NCBI GenBank assembly: GCA_018673955.1
Contig: JABHBJ010000081.1
Location: forward strand, 1-59,136
Source of the DNA: Chloroflexota bacterium
GTDB lineage: Bacteria; Chloroflexota; Dehalococcoidia; Lucifugimonadales; Lucifugimonadaceae
Direction: 5' to 3'
Length of the DNA: 59,136 nucleotides
In this document: piece after piece, positions 46,562 to 55,488 of the stretch
Layout: the number at the start of each line of letters is the position of its first letter
How positions within the stretch are numbered: the first letter of the stretch is position 1
Made by a program: the position numbers and the translations under genes
Notes under the pieces: model-generated
Seen by the model: the letters and a program-made list of their open reading frames with translations, nothing else
What the model was told of the DNA's origin: nothing
Databases searched by the model: none

Positions 46562-47829
46562 GCGTCTTCCAAATTGCTGCCGTTAAGGTTTCGTATTATC
46601 GGCTGGGAAATTCCAATTGCGATGAATATCGAAGCCAAAATAGCGGCGCCAATTGCGACTGCAATGCGCTCGTCGTAAACCGACGCTACGTAGCCTCCCA
46701 TAACTCCGCCAAGGGGGATGAAACTGAAGGTGATCGTGTAGATGCCCATGACCCGTCCCCGCATCTGTTCAGGCACACGAAGTTGTAAGGCGGTCATCGC
46801 TATTACGAAAAATATAGTGTTTGCCAACCCACCTACAAACAAACATGACAACGCAACGTAGAACGATGGAGCGAACGCAAAGGCAACTACTGCTGCAGTA
46901 AAGGTGAGCGTGCCTCCCAACATGAAATATCCGACCCGGGAACTAGCTCGTACTTTTCCTACAGTGAACGTGCCCGCTAACGCGCCCAATCCGAGCACAG
47001 ACAGCATGATTCCAAATCCGTCAGCTTCCCGTTCAAATCGCTTTGCAAAGAATGGCATCAACTGCAAGTACTGCATTCCGAAGAAGTGTGTCGAATACGT
47101 CAGACCTATCAGCAGTACAAAATCACGCCTTGAGAGAATGAATTTTACCCCTTCGACAATGTCGCCAAGCACGTTACGGCTCTTAACGACCGGAGGCGAG
47201 CTGACCCTTAGTGAAATCATCACAAGCAACATGCTCGCCCAACCGAGCACTCCAACGAAAAAGACCGTTTGAGTTCCACCAACCGTGATCAGGATTCCAC
47301 CGATGATCGGAGTCACCAGCCGACTGAACTGCCACATGACCGTTCCGAGCATCACTGCGCTCGACATATGTTTTCGTTCAATGAGTAGCGGGAAGTAGGA
47401 ACTACGAACGGGCCCGTCAAAGCCCATAACAAGACCTTGAACTGCTGCGATCAACACAACGTGCCAAATTAGTATCACGTTTGTCGCATCAAGAATTGCC
47501 AACAAAAGAAGCAGGGCCGTCGATGCAATCGAGACAACCATGATCAATTTACGACGATCAACCCGATCAGCGAACACCCCACCAAAAAGGCTTACCAAAA
47601 TGGTCGGTACCGCGGTGGCACCACCGAGAATTCCAATATCAGTCGTTGAGCCACCGAGCTTGTCGACTATGAGCCAACCCTGCGCCATGGTGACGATCTG
47701 AATTGCGCCTACAGAAGCAAGTGAACCCAGCCAGTATCGGCGGTATTTCGCGTTGCTGAGTGCTCCGGACTTTTCGGCGAATTTCGCCCTGAATCCTGCC
47801 GGAGCCTGTTGTTCTGGTGTTGTTGCCAC
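46558..47829 (-). CDS. MFS transporter
   Basis: 423 residues; close paralogue of the MFS at 22114 (shared GALS..KYRRYW, FGGVFADRVDRR, MRGRVMGIYTITFSFIPLGGV). It is the upstream member of a tandem pair joined by an ATGA overlap. The stop TGA at 46558 is a true stop, since the next gene starts there. The likely role is export of a small molecule, driven by protons. Confidence 0.92.
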   Translation of the reverse strand: MATTPEQQAPAGFRAKFAEKSGALSNAKYRRYWLGSLASVGAIQIVTMAQGWLIVDKLGGSTTDIGILGGATAVPTILVSLFGGVFADRVDRRKLIMVVSIASTALLLLLAILDATNVILIWHVVLIAAVQGLVMGFDGPVRSSYFPLLIERKHMSSAVMLGTVMWQFSRLVTPIIGGILITVGGTQTVFFVGVLGWASMLLVMISLRVSSPPVVKSRNVLGDIVEGVKFILSRRDFVLLIGLTYSTHFFGMQYLQLMPFFAKRFEREADGFGIMLSVLGLGALAGTFTVGKVRASSRVGYFMLGGTLTFTAAVVAFAFAPSFYVALSCLFVGGLANTIFFVIAMTALQLRVPEQMRGRVMGIYTITFSFIPLGGVMGGYVASVYDERIAVAIGAAILASIFIAIGISQPIIRNLNGSNLEDA

Positions 47830-47944
47830 GCTAAATAAGATCGATTCGAGTAGTGGAGACAGATAAACAAAACAACCTGCTTCCCAATTGACCGACGATC
47901 TTACGCCTCATTCACACCGATTAGGGTCAGCCGGGAATAAAGAG

Positions 47945-49798
47945 TTATTCGACTGTGACGGTCTTGGCGAGGTTACGTGGCTTATCGGGGTCCCGATCAA
48001 GCGCCAGCGCTGTTCGATAAGCGAGTATCTGAAGGGGGATCAGCGTGACGAACGGCTGGAGTAGCTCCGGACATTCGGGCACTCGAATCACGTGATCGGC
48101 GACACGTTCTATCGTTTCGTCGTTTTCGCTGACTATGGCGATGACTTCGCCGCCACGCGCTTTTACTTCGCTGATGTTCGAGAGCATCTTCGGGTACAGA
48201 TCATTTTGAGGAGCACAGACGATAGTTGCCATACCTGGGCCCAATAAAGCATTCATTCCGTGCTTCATTTCACCCGCAGGGTTACCTTCAGCATGGATGT
48301 AGGCGATCTCTTTCATCTTTAGAGCGCCTTCAAGAGCCATTGGAAGCTGCGCTCCCCGTCCCAAATAAAGCAGGTCTTCATACTTACAAAGACGATCAGC
48401 CAACGCGGTAATTTCGTCATTGAGATCGAGCGCAGTAGAAATGAGAGATGGTAGTTCCGCCATCTGGCTTACGATTTCTTTCACTCTATTGGCATCGATA
48501 ACACCACGTGCCTGTCCCAGAAATACCGCAAGTTCCAACAGAGTCATCATGCTGGCGATCATCGTTTTGGTCGATGCAACGCAAATTTCCTGGCCAGCCT
48601 TCACTCCCAAAGTGAAATCAGCGACTCGAGTCGCCTGTGATCCTTCCATTTCGAGAATCACGCCTTGAAGCGCACCCGCTTGGCGAGCATATTCGATCGC
48701 CGCCAGAGTATCGGCGGTTTCGCCCGACTGAGTCATAGCGATTACTAGGGTCTTCGAATTGAGAACTGGATTTCTGTATCTGAGTTCAGATGAGTTCTCA
48801 CAAACCGATGGAATACGAGCAATCGACTCGATTACAGATGCACCGAACATACCGGTGTGCATCGACGTGCCCATACCAGTCAGAATCACTCGATCAATCG
48901 ACCGAATCTGGTCCAGAGTAAGCGAAATTTCAGGAAGAGAAATAGTTCCGTTCGCAAAATCCGCCCTACCCCGCATCGCAGCTTGAACAGCGTCGGGCTC
49001 CTCGGCGATTTCCTTCGACATGAAGTGAGGATGATTGCCTTTTTGCGCAGCCTCAAAGTTCTGCACGGTAACAACCGCATCGCGAGATATCGAACTGCCT
49101 TCCAGATCGAATAGCTGAACGCCGTCCTTGCGAATCTCCACTACCTCACCGGGTTCCAGGTAAATAACTTCCGACGTATATGGCAGCAGGGCGATCGTGT
49201 CGGATGCCATCACTGCAGCATGATCGTTTTTACCAACTACGATTCCGCCAGCGTTACCGATCCGAAGCCCGACTACAATGTCGGGTTCGGCAGTAGAAAC
49301 GGCAACAACAGCGGTATTGCCTTTGATGCGACTCGACGCACCAATCACTGCCTCTCGCAAGCTTGTACCTGAAGCAACACTATGCCCAACTAAGTGAGCC
49401 AGTACTTCCGAATCGGTTTCTGACTTGAACTGTACACCGGTATCAACCAATTCATCTTTAAGTTCAATAAAATTTTCGATGATCCCGTTGTGTGCAATCG
49501 AAACCACTCCGCTAATTGATTCGTGTGGGTGCGAGTTTTGTTGATTGACTAGGCCGTGAGTCGCCCATCTGGTGTGACCAATGCCAACTACTCCGGCAAG
49601 CTCTCCACCTGAAACTTCAGACGATAGGTTTTCGAGCGACGCCTTATGATCGCCTCGTTTGATCGTCTTGATCGCTCCTGATGAATCGATCACCGATATT
49701 CCCGCTGAATCGTACCCGCGGTACTCGACCGCCCGAAGCCCATCGATTAGCAGCGGAGCTGCGTTTTCAGTTCCGGCATATGCAAATATTCCACACAC
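47945..49798 (-). CDS. glmS: Glutamine-fructose-6-phosphate aminotransferase (isomerizing)
   Basis: 617 residues; makes glucosamine-6-phosphate for cell envelope amino sugars. The start MCGIFAYAG gives the N-terminal nucleophile Cys2 of the glutaminase domain, with RWATHG and HNGIIENF following. Two SIS domains (about 300-430 and 470-600) bind the sugar phosphate, with MTQSGETADT and the C-terminal DKPRNLAKTVTVE typical of GlmS. It directly follows plsC with no gap. No glmS ribozyme is seen upstream. Confidence 0.98.
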   Translation of the reverse strand: MCGIFAYAGTENAAPLLIDGLRAVEYRGYDSAGISVIDSSGAIKTIKRGDHKASLENLSSEVSGGELAGVVGIGHTRWATHGLVNQQNSHPHESISGVVSIAHNGIIENFIELKDELVDTGVQFKSETDSEVLAHLVGHSVASGTSLREAVIGASSRIKGNTAVVAVSTAEPDIVVGLRIGNAGGIVVGKNDHAAVMASDTIALLPYTSEVIYLEPGEVVEIRKDGVQLFDLEGSSISRDAVVTVQNFEAAQKGNHPHFMSKEIAEEPDAVQAAMRGRADFANGTISLPEISLTLDQIRSIDRVILTGMGTSMHTGMFGASVIESIARIPSVCENSSELRYRNPVLNSKTLVIAMTQSGETADTLAAIEYARQAGALQGVILEMEGSQATRVADFTLGVKAGQEICVASTKTMIASMMTLLELAVFLGQARGVIDANRVKEIVSQMAELPSLISTALDLNDEITALADRLCKYEDLLYLGRGAQLPMALEGALKMKEIAYIHAEGNPAGEMKHGMNALLGPGMATIVCAPQNDLYPKMLSNISEVKARGGEVIAIVSENDETIERVADHVIRVPECPELLQPFVTLIPLQILAYRTALALDRDPDKPRNLAKTVTVE

Positions 49799-50503
49799 TT
49801 ATACGAGTACCTCACTGGCCGACCAAGTGAAATCGGCCGTATCTTTCAATTCAATGCCGCATTTGTCAGCGTATTCGCCCCGTTTATCTTCGGGAAGCAT
49901 ACGGGCGATTCGAACCATAGTTTCGGTAGTGACAGCCGCCGCTTTTCTTCTAGCTGCACTTCCCTCAGCTCCCGATGCGACAAATGGCACTCCAATCTTC
50001 AATCTCAACGTTGCCGTTGGCTTGAATACCTTGATCGGATTCTGCAAATTTTCCGATCCCGTAAGGGCAACTGGGATGATCGGAACGCCAGTCGACATAG
50101 CAATGTGTGCAAGACCAGGTCGGCCTTTCATTAGTATGCCTTTTTTGTTTCGAGTTCCCTCTGGAAACACGATCGATATTCGGTGTTCACTTAACAACAT
50201 CCGAGTTATCCAGTTGAGCGCCCGAACATCTGCTCGGTGTCGATCTACAGGAAACGCTCCATAACCCTTCATGAAAATCGAACCGATACCGTACTTAAAC
50301 AGCTCTTTTTTCGCCATGAAGACCGGCGGGCGCGGAAGAGCAGCCGCAACGATGGCTGGATCAAGATTTGAAATGTGATTCGAAGCAACGAGAAGTGGCC
50401 CAGATTTGGGAATGTTTTCCTGCCCCTCGATTTTGTAATCTGAGAACAGTTTAAGAGTGGTTTTGAACCCAACGTTTAAAGCAGGGAACAGCCACTGGGC
50501 CAT
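49799..50503 (-). CDS. plsC: 1-acyl-sn-glycerol-3-phosphate acyltransferase
   Basis: 234 residues; adds the second acyl chain to lysophosphatidate in phospholipid synthesis. Motif 1 is SNHISNLDP (HxxxxD) and motif 3 is FPEGTRNKKG; the third region is GVPIIPVALTG. It overlaps the end of cmk by one base (TAATG) and ends at the start of glmS, forming an operon cmk-plsC-glmS. Confidence 0.95.
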   Translation of the reverse strand: MAQWLFPALNVGFKTTLKLFSDYKIEGQENIPKSGPLLVASNHISNLDPAIVAAALPRPPVFMAKKELFKYGIGSIFMKGYGAFPVDRHRADVRALNWITRMLLSEHRISIVFPEGTRNKKGILMKGRPGLAHIAMSTGVPIIPVALTGSENLQNPIKVFKPTATLRLKIGVPFVASGAEGSAARRKAAAVTTETMVRIARMLPEDKRGEYADKCGIELKDTADFTWSASEVLV

Positions 50504-51219
50504 TAGAAAATATCCTTAGCAAGTTCGACGAGATGATTCACAACTTCACCAAACGTTAGTTCGTCGGTATCAACGATACGAGCGTCGTCAGCGGGTCTCA
50601 ACGGTGAATTCTCTCGAGAAGAATCTATGAGATCTCGCTGCTCCATTGAACGAAGAATATCCTCAAACTCAATATTTATGCCTTCTGCAATGAAATCCCG
50701 ATGTCGGCGATTTGCGCGAGTTCGAACCGTAGCAGTTAGATAAATCTTGAGTGGCGCTTCAGGAATGACGACTGTTCCGATGTCTCTACCAACCATCACG
50801 ATAGCGCCGCCGTTAGCCAATCGGCGTTGCTCGGCAACCATGATTTCCCTGACTCTCCCAACGGAAGCCACCGACGAAACAGCATCATCGACCACAGGTG
50901 CGTGCAGGTGATTAGTTATATTTTCACCATTCACAACGATCTGATTGTCGCCTATTTCGCCATCAGAAACAGCAAAATCCATACGCTCGCAAGCTTCTGC
51001 AACGGCTATTGGGTCGTTCACATTGACGCCATTTTTTATGGCATTCCAAGTTGCAGCACGGTACATAAGCCCGGTATCCAAGAAACGATACCCAATATGA
51101 CTTGCAAGCGATCTCCCAACAGATGATTTTCCAGAAACGGCAGGTCCATCAATTGCTATCGGCGGGCGGGCATAGCCTTTATTAGACAAACGTTCTCCGT
51201 TCAAAATTCCACTCGACAT
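50503..51219 (-). CDS. cmk: Cytidylate kinase
   Basis: 238 residues; phosphorylates CMP/dCMP. The P-loop is AIDGPAVSGKSSVGRSLA (about 22-39), followed by YRFLDTGLMYRAATW and the CMP-binding insert GRDIGTVVIPEA; RANRRHRD carries the lid arginines. It is the first gene of the cmk-plsC-glmS unit. The cvpA gene diverges 173 bases upstream. Confidence 0.96.
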   Translation of the reverse strand: MSSGILNGERLSNKGYARPPIAIDGPAVSGKSSVGRSLASHIGYRFLDTGLMYRAATWNAIKNGVNVNDPIAVAEACERMDFAVSDGEIGDNQIVVNGENITNHLHAPVVDDAVSSVASVGRVREIMVAEQRRLANGGAIVMVGRDIGTVVIPEAPLKIYLTATVRTRANRRHRDFIAEGINIEFEDILRSMEQRDLIDSSRENSPLRPADDARIVDTDELTFGEVVNHLVELAKDIF

Positions 51220-51392
51220 TACCTATATTTGACCACATCCGCAGACGTTCCACTCTAAGTAGCCTAACCGTCTACTGATAAAATCTGGTTCATCTGACAT
51301 AAAAGCGTTAGCGATATTGGCGTAGCGCTTCACCGATACCATCGTGCAATTCAGTACAAAAACTCACCCAACGACCATGGAAATTTGAAGAA

Positions 51393-52028
51393 ATGAACGT
51401 TCTAGATTGGATTCTGATTGTTGCTTTTGCGGCTACCGCGTTCTGGGGATACAAAACTGGATTAGTCTCGGCGGTACTGAACGCAGCAGCGATCTACGTC
51501 GGTATGCTCCTTAGTGGATTGTTCGCCGGCCAAGTTCTGTCGCTCATCTGGGATGGAGTCGAAAGCCAGGCTGTTTCCACAGCTATCGGATACGTAATCA
51601 TATTCGTCGGTGCCTTCATCGCCAGCCGCATCGTCGCCTCGATGATCAAAAAAGCCCTAAAAGTTACGTTTATGGGCCGGACGGACAGTCTCGGTGGCAT
51701 AGTCATTGGACTCGTCGCGGGTGTACTGATTGCGGGTGGAATAATGACCGTTGTCGCTCGCTACTCGTTCGTTGAGGACGTAGAAGCAACCGAAATCGGC
51801 GTTGGCGATATCATGACCGACGGCACCGAAGGCATCACCGACAAGATCACTGGAAATACAATCGCATTCGCAAAGAACCTCGGCCAAGACAAGGGACGAG
51901 ACTTACTACTCGAGTCAACAATCGTTCCATCGCTTATTGATATACGATCTATTGTCACCGCTTTCGCACCAGCCGAATTTGGTGAATCACTAGAATTACT
52001 TGAACAGGCGATAGACGAACAAGAATAG
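51393..52028 (+). CDS. cvpA: CvpA family membrane protein
   Basis: 211 residues; four predicted helices beginning MNVLDWILIVAFAATAFWGYKTG, which matches the colicin V production protein family. The last 60 residues are soluble and helical. The family affects envelope integrity but its biochemical role is unclear. It is divergent from cmk and 115 bases upstream of the HNH gene. Confidence 0.85.
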   Translation: MNVLDWILIVAFAATAFWGYKTGLVSAVLNAAAIYVGMLLSGLFAGQVLSLIWDGVESQAVSTAIGYVIIFVGAFIASRIVASMIKKALKVTFMGRTDSLGGIVIGLVAGVLIAGGIMTVVARYSFVEDVEATEIGVGDIMTDGTEGITDKITGNTIAFAKNLGQDKGRDLLLESTIVPSLIDIRSIVTAFAPAEFGESLELLEQAIDEQE

Positions 52029-52143
52029 CTTCCGCCTGTTCACCTTTGAAACCAGAATCAACTAAGTAGACGTTAAATAATCATCAAGTAAGCTCACTCA
52101 CAAATTGGCCCATCTAAATCGAGGGTCGAAAACGGAAAACCAC

Positions 52144-52713
52144 ATGAGCGAAAGCACTCGGGCGCCAGTATTGGTGCTCAATCAGAACTATCAGCCGCTC
52201 AACATCTGCGATATTCGCAGGGCAGTGAAACTTGTGGGTAAAGGCAAGGCTGAATCAGTTCAAGATACCGGCGAATACGTTCACACCGTCACCGATATTT
52301 TCGACCGACCTGACGTGATACGACTGATTTACATGGTCAGGCGGCCTCTTCAACGACGAAAGATGTCACGCAACGAAATTTTCTCTCGTGACAACAACTC
52401 TTGTCAGTACTGTGGTGCCAAACCGCGCGATATGACTATCGACCACGTTAACCCTCGCTGCAAAGGCGGAGAGTTCACATGGGAGAACGTTGTTAGCGCC
52501 TGCAAGGCGTGTAACCACCGGAAAGCAGCTCGAACGCCCCAAGAGGCGGGTATGAGGCTGCGAAACAAACCCTATGAACCCCGGCCTAACCCGTATTCGT
52601 TCTTGAAACTCGAATCGCTCAGGAAAACATGGCTACCGTTCGTACCGTGGATGGTTCCCGAATCGAATCCTTCAAACGGTGAGCTTTCGACTGCAGCAGC
52701 GCTGGCCGACTAG
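52144..52713 (+). CDS. HNH endonuclease
   Basis: 189 residues from the ATG at 52144, which has GGAAAA about 7 bases upstream; a TTG at 52105 gives a 13-residue longer form. The HNH core is CQYCGAKPRDMTIDHVNPRCKGG...NVVSACKACNHRKA, with two CxxC zinc knuckles around the catalytic His. The N-terminal segment VLVLNQNYQPLNICDIRRAVKL is typical of a small chromosomal HNH family found in many bacteria, whose role is uncertain. It is convergent with holB. Confidence 0.88.
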   Translation: MSESTRAPVLVLNQNYQPLNICDIRRAVKLVGKGKAESVQDTGEYVHTVTDIFDRPDVIRLIYMVRRPLQRRKMSRNEIFSRDNNSCQYCGAKPRDMTIDHVNPRCKGGEFTWENVVSACKACNHRKAARTPQEAGMRLRNKPYEPRPNPYSFLKLESLRKTWLPFVPWMVPESNPSNGELSTAAALAD

Positions 52714-53925
52714 CTACTCTTCGGAATCGTCACTATCGTCGAAGGTGAGCGATGGGACTTTCGCCGGATCAGCCCACGGAATATCGAGCATGAGCACTTC
52801 GAGAGTTAGCTGTGGAACGGCATTTGCTTCTAAAGCGATCGTCGCATCCTGAATCGAAGTAACAGCTGCAGATATCTGAGACTCTTTCAGCTCACCCGCA
52901 ATTTCAGAAAGCAATTCCGCCCATTCCGTGTTGGTCACATGATCGTTCAGCTTGTGACGCATCATCGCTACGTCGCGCCACCATTCAAGCCAGCGCCGCA
53001 TCTCTTCCAATACAGCGTCACGATCTCGCCAGAACTGTCCACCGATCTGACGTGCGTACCTGAATCGTTCTTCGATATTGCCTGTAACGATCTCAGCAAA
53101 CCGCAGAACAGCCTGATTATGACCGTCGACAATCGTCGAATCATTTAGAGCACCGATTGCCCAGCCGGGGCAGCCACGTGCGAGCCGTGACAGTGAGCGA
53201 GCTTGCGATTCTTCAGCTTCGAATCTTTCGATTAGCTCAGCTTCGATCACCTCTGGGTCAACCGGTCGCAAATCTATTCGTTGGCATCTTGAAACGACCG
53301 TTTCAGGCAACGCCTCCTCGGTTGGCGACGTAAGAATGATCAAGGTGTCGTCGGCAGGTTCTTCGAGCGTCTTGAGAAGCGTATTTGCTGCTTCGATAGT
53401 CATCCGCTGAGCGTCATCGATGATGAAAACCTTGCTCAGGCCCTCGAACGGCTTCGTTGCTGAATCACGAATCAATTCACGTATGTGATTGATCGATATA
53501 TTCTGGCGCCCTCGTTTGCCGCTCTCTTCAGCGTCACCACCAGAGCTAGACCCTTTGGAGTCTTTTTCCAACTCGGTATTAACGTCGATTACTCGAACGT
53601 CGGAATGAATTCCTTTTCGAATTCGTTCTGATTGGTGAGAAGTGGAAAGATCTATGCTGTCGGCAGTACCGAACATATCGACCACCGCCTCGCTATTGAC
53701 CATACAGGCGATATCGATCGCTAAAGTACGTTTGCCAACTTTGTCGGGACCCGTTATCAAATATGCATGAGCCAAGCGACCACTCTCGGACGACTTCGAT
53801 AAAAGCCGCGTCGCACCCGGGTGCCCAAACGTGGTCCACCCAACAATGGGGGGACGTGTGACTTCGGGTGAAACGAGATCAGTCAAGATCGAGACTCGAT
53901 GCGAGTAGGTCTGAGTAGGTTTCAC
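52714..53925 (-). CDS. holB: DNA polymerase III delta' subunit-like AAA+ protein
   Basis: Up to 403 residues; clamp-loader subunit. Motifs are GPDKVGKRTLA (P-loop region), FIIDDAQRMTIEAANTLLKTLEEP (Walker B and sensor area) and VVSRCQRIDL (SRC). The zinc-binding cysteine set of many delta' and gamma/tau proteins is absent. The ATG at 53925 overlaps the end of lysA by 47 bases; TTG at 53884-53886, close to the lysA stop, is a plausible alternative. Confidence 0.88.
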   Translation of the reverse strand: MKPTQTYSHRVSILTDLVSPEVTRPPIVGWTTFGHPGATRLLSKSSESGRLAHAYLITGPDKVGKRTLAIDIACMVNSEAVVDMFGTADSIDLSTSHQSERIRKGIHSDVRVIDVNTELEKDSKGSSSGGDAEESGKRGRQNISINHIRELIRDSATKPFEGLSKVFIIDDAQRMTIEAANTLLKTLEEPADDTLIILTSPTEEALPETVVSRCQRIDLRPVDPEVIEAELIERFEAEESQARSLSRLARGCPGWAIGALNDSTIVDGHNQAVLRFAEIVTGNIEERFRYARQIGGQFWRDRDAVLEEMRRWLEWWRDVAMMRHKLNDHVTNTEWAELLSEIAGELKESQISAAVTSIQDATIALEANAVPQLTLEVLMLDIPWADPAKVPSLTFDDSDDSEE

Positions 53926-55204
53926 GCCGGCGAATTAGCCGTGCTTCGCCACCATTCACCATCACGACTGCAGGTCGCGTCTGCATATTGTAGTTGCTCG
54001 CCATCATCAGGCAGTAAGCACCTGATGCGGGAAGAGCCAATAGCTCGCCTGTTTCGACTTCTGGAAGGGCAACATCCCGGGCAAGTACGTCGCCAGATTC
54101 GCAGAATTTGCCTGCGACGGTGACGGTCTGGTTTCGATTAGCGTTCGGACGATCCACCGGCACGACGGCGTACTCAGAGTCGTACAGCGCAGGGCGAATA
54201 TTGTCGCCCATTCCGCCGTCGACACTGACATATGTTCGAACGTTCGGGATGGTCTTGATTCCGCCAACGGTGTACACAGCAACCCCGGCACGACCCACGA
54301 TCGCACGGCCAGGTTCGACAGAAACTATCGGTTCATCTAGTCCGTACGTGTCACAGCCTTTTCGAATGGCTACTGCAATCTCTTTGGCGTAGTCACTCAT
54401 CGCAGGAGGAAGCGTGTCGGATACATATCCAATAGCAAATCCTCCGCCAGGACTAAACCGCTTCAGGTCGAGTCCGTATTTGTCGCGCATATCAGCAGAG
54501 AACTTCAACACGTAGTCGATCGCCTCTGAATACGGTTCCAGTTCGAAAATTGGAGATCCAAGATGGAAATGAACACCGACAACGTCGAGATTGTCTTGCT
54601 CTAACGCCTGTTTAACAGCAATCTCAGCATCGCCTGTTTCGATTGAAAATCCGAATTTCGAATCTAAAATTCCCGTCGAAGTGAGCATGTGAGTGTGCGG
54701 GTCTATACTCGGCGAAAGCCGAAGCATTACCTGCTGCTTCACACCAAGTTCGCCAGCGACTTCGTTCAGCAATTCGATCTCAGCGAACGAGTCGAGCGTG
54801 ATCAGCCCAATGCGGTAGCGTAGAGCTTCAAAGAGCTCTTCACGCCCCTTGTTGTTACCGTGGAAGTTCATTCGATCTGCAGGGAAGTCGGCAGCAATCG
54901 CAACGGCGAGTTCACCGCCGGTCACGACGTCCATGTCGAGACCCTCTTCTTCAATAATTTTCGAAACCGCAGGGTTCGCAAACGCTTTCGAGGAGTATTC
55001 GATGTGCGTCTTTGGATATTCCGCAGTGAAACTTCCAACGAAATCTCGGCAAACATCACGAAGCGTCGCCTCGTCGTAGATGTACAGCGGACTGCCGTAC
55101 TGCTCTACGAGATCACGTACATCACAACCGCCAATGGCTAGTCGACCGCTGTCGCTAAGATCGGCTGTTATCGGAAGTATTTCGGTTTCTGGAATTCTGG
55201 ACAT
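53879..55204 (-). CDS. lysA: Diaminopimelate decarboxylase
   Basis: 441 residues from the ATG at 55204 (MSRIPETEILPI); the frame is open further to 55360 without support. PLP-dependent fold III: the Schiff-base lysine in IEYSSKAFANP, HFHLGSPI, SPGGGFAIGY, SVEPGRAIVGRAG and the catalytic CESGDVLARD. It converts meso-diaminopimelate to lysine, the last step. It ends with TGA, just overlapping holB, with which it forms a unit. Confidence 0.97.
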   Translation of the reverse strand: MSRIPETEILPITADLSDSGRLAIGGCDVRDLVEQYGSPLYIYDEATLRDVCRDFVGSFTAEYPKTHIEYSSKAFANPAVSKIIEEEGLDMDVVTGGELAVAIAADFPADRMNFHGNNKGREELFEALRYRIGLITLDSFAEIELLNEVAGELGVKQQVMLRLSPSIDPHTHMLTSTGILDSKFGFSIETGDAEIAVKQALEQDNLDVVGVHFHLGSPIFELEPYSEAIDYVLKFSADMRDKYGLDLKRFSPGGGFAIGYVSDTLPPAMSDYAKEIAVAIRKGCDTYGLDEPIVSVEPGRAIVGRAGVAVYTVGGIKTIPNVRTYVSVDGGMGDNIRPALYDSEYAVVPVDRPNANRNQTVTVAGKFCESGDVLARDVALPEVETGELLALPASGAYCLMMASNYNMQTRPAVVMVNGGEARLIRRRETYSDLLASSLDLD

Positions 55205-55488
55205 TACGGTTTTCTGATCTGACGGCTCATTGTTTGCGGCCGCATGTTGTGATGCTAAACGAGGCAGCCGCGAAGCGTAAGCCCGCGATTGCAATTGAAA
55301 TTCAAGTACCCAATTGTCGTTCCCGCAAATACAGCCGTCAATTTGAATTGGCAGGATCAATTCGACAAGGAATGAACTATAGATCGCTGTACAGCAATTC
55401 GACTAATCAAATACTGCCACTCGATGTGCAACATATGCATGCGCTTGATGTGTATTTATCCTCTCTTATATGGCAGGATTCAACGACT

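Noticed and set aside
46558-53881. Genome-wide reassignment of TGA as a sense codon
   Set aside because: TGA ends genes normally here: the MFS stop at 46558 overlaps the next ATG and lysA ends with TGA at 53879-53881, while tryptophan is coded by TGG throughout.
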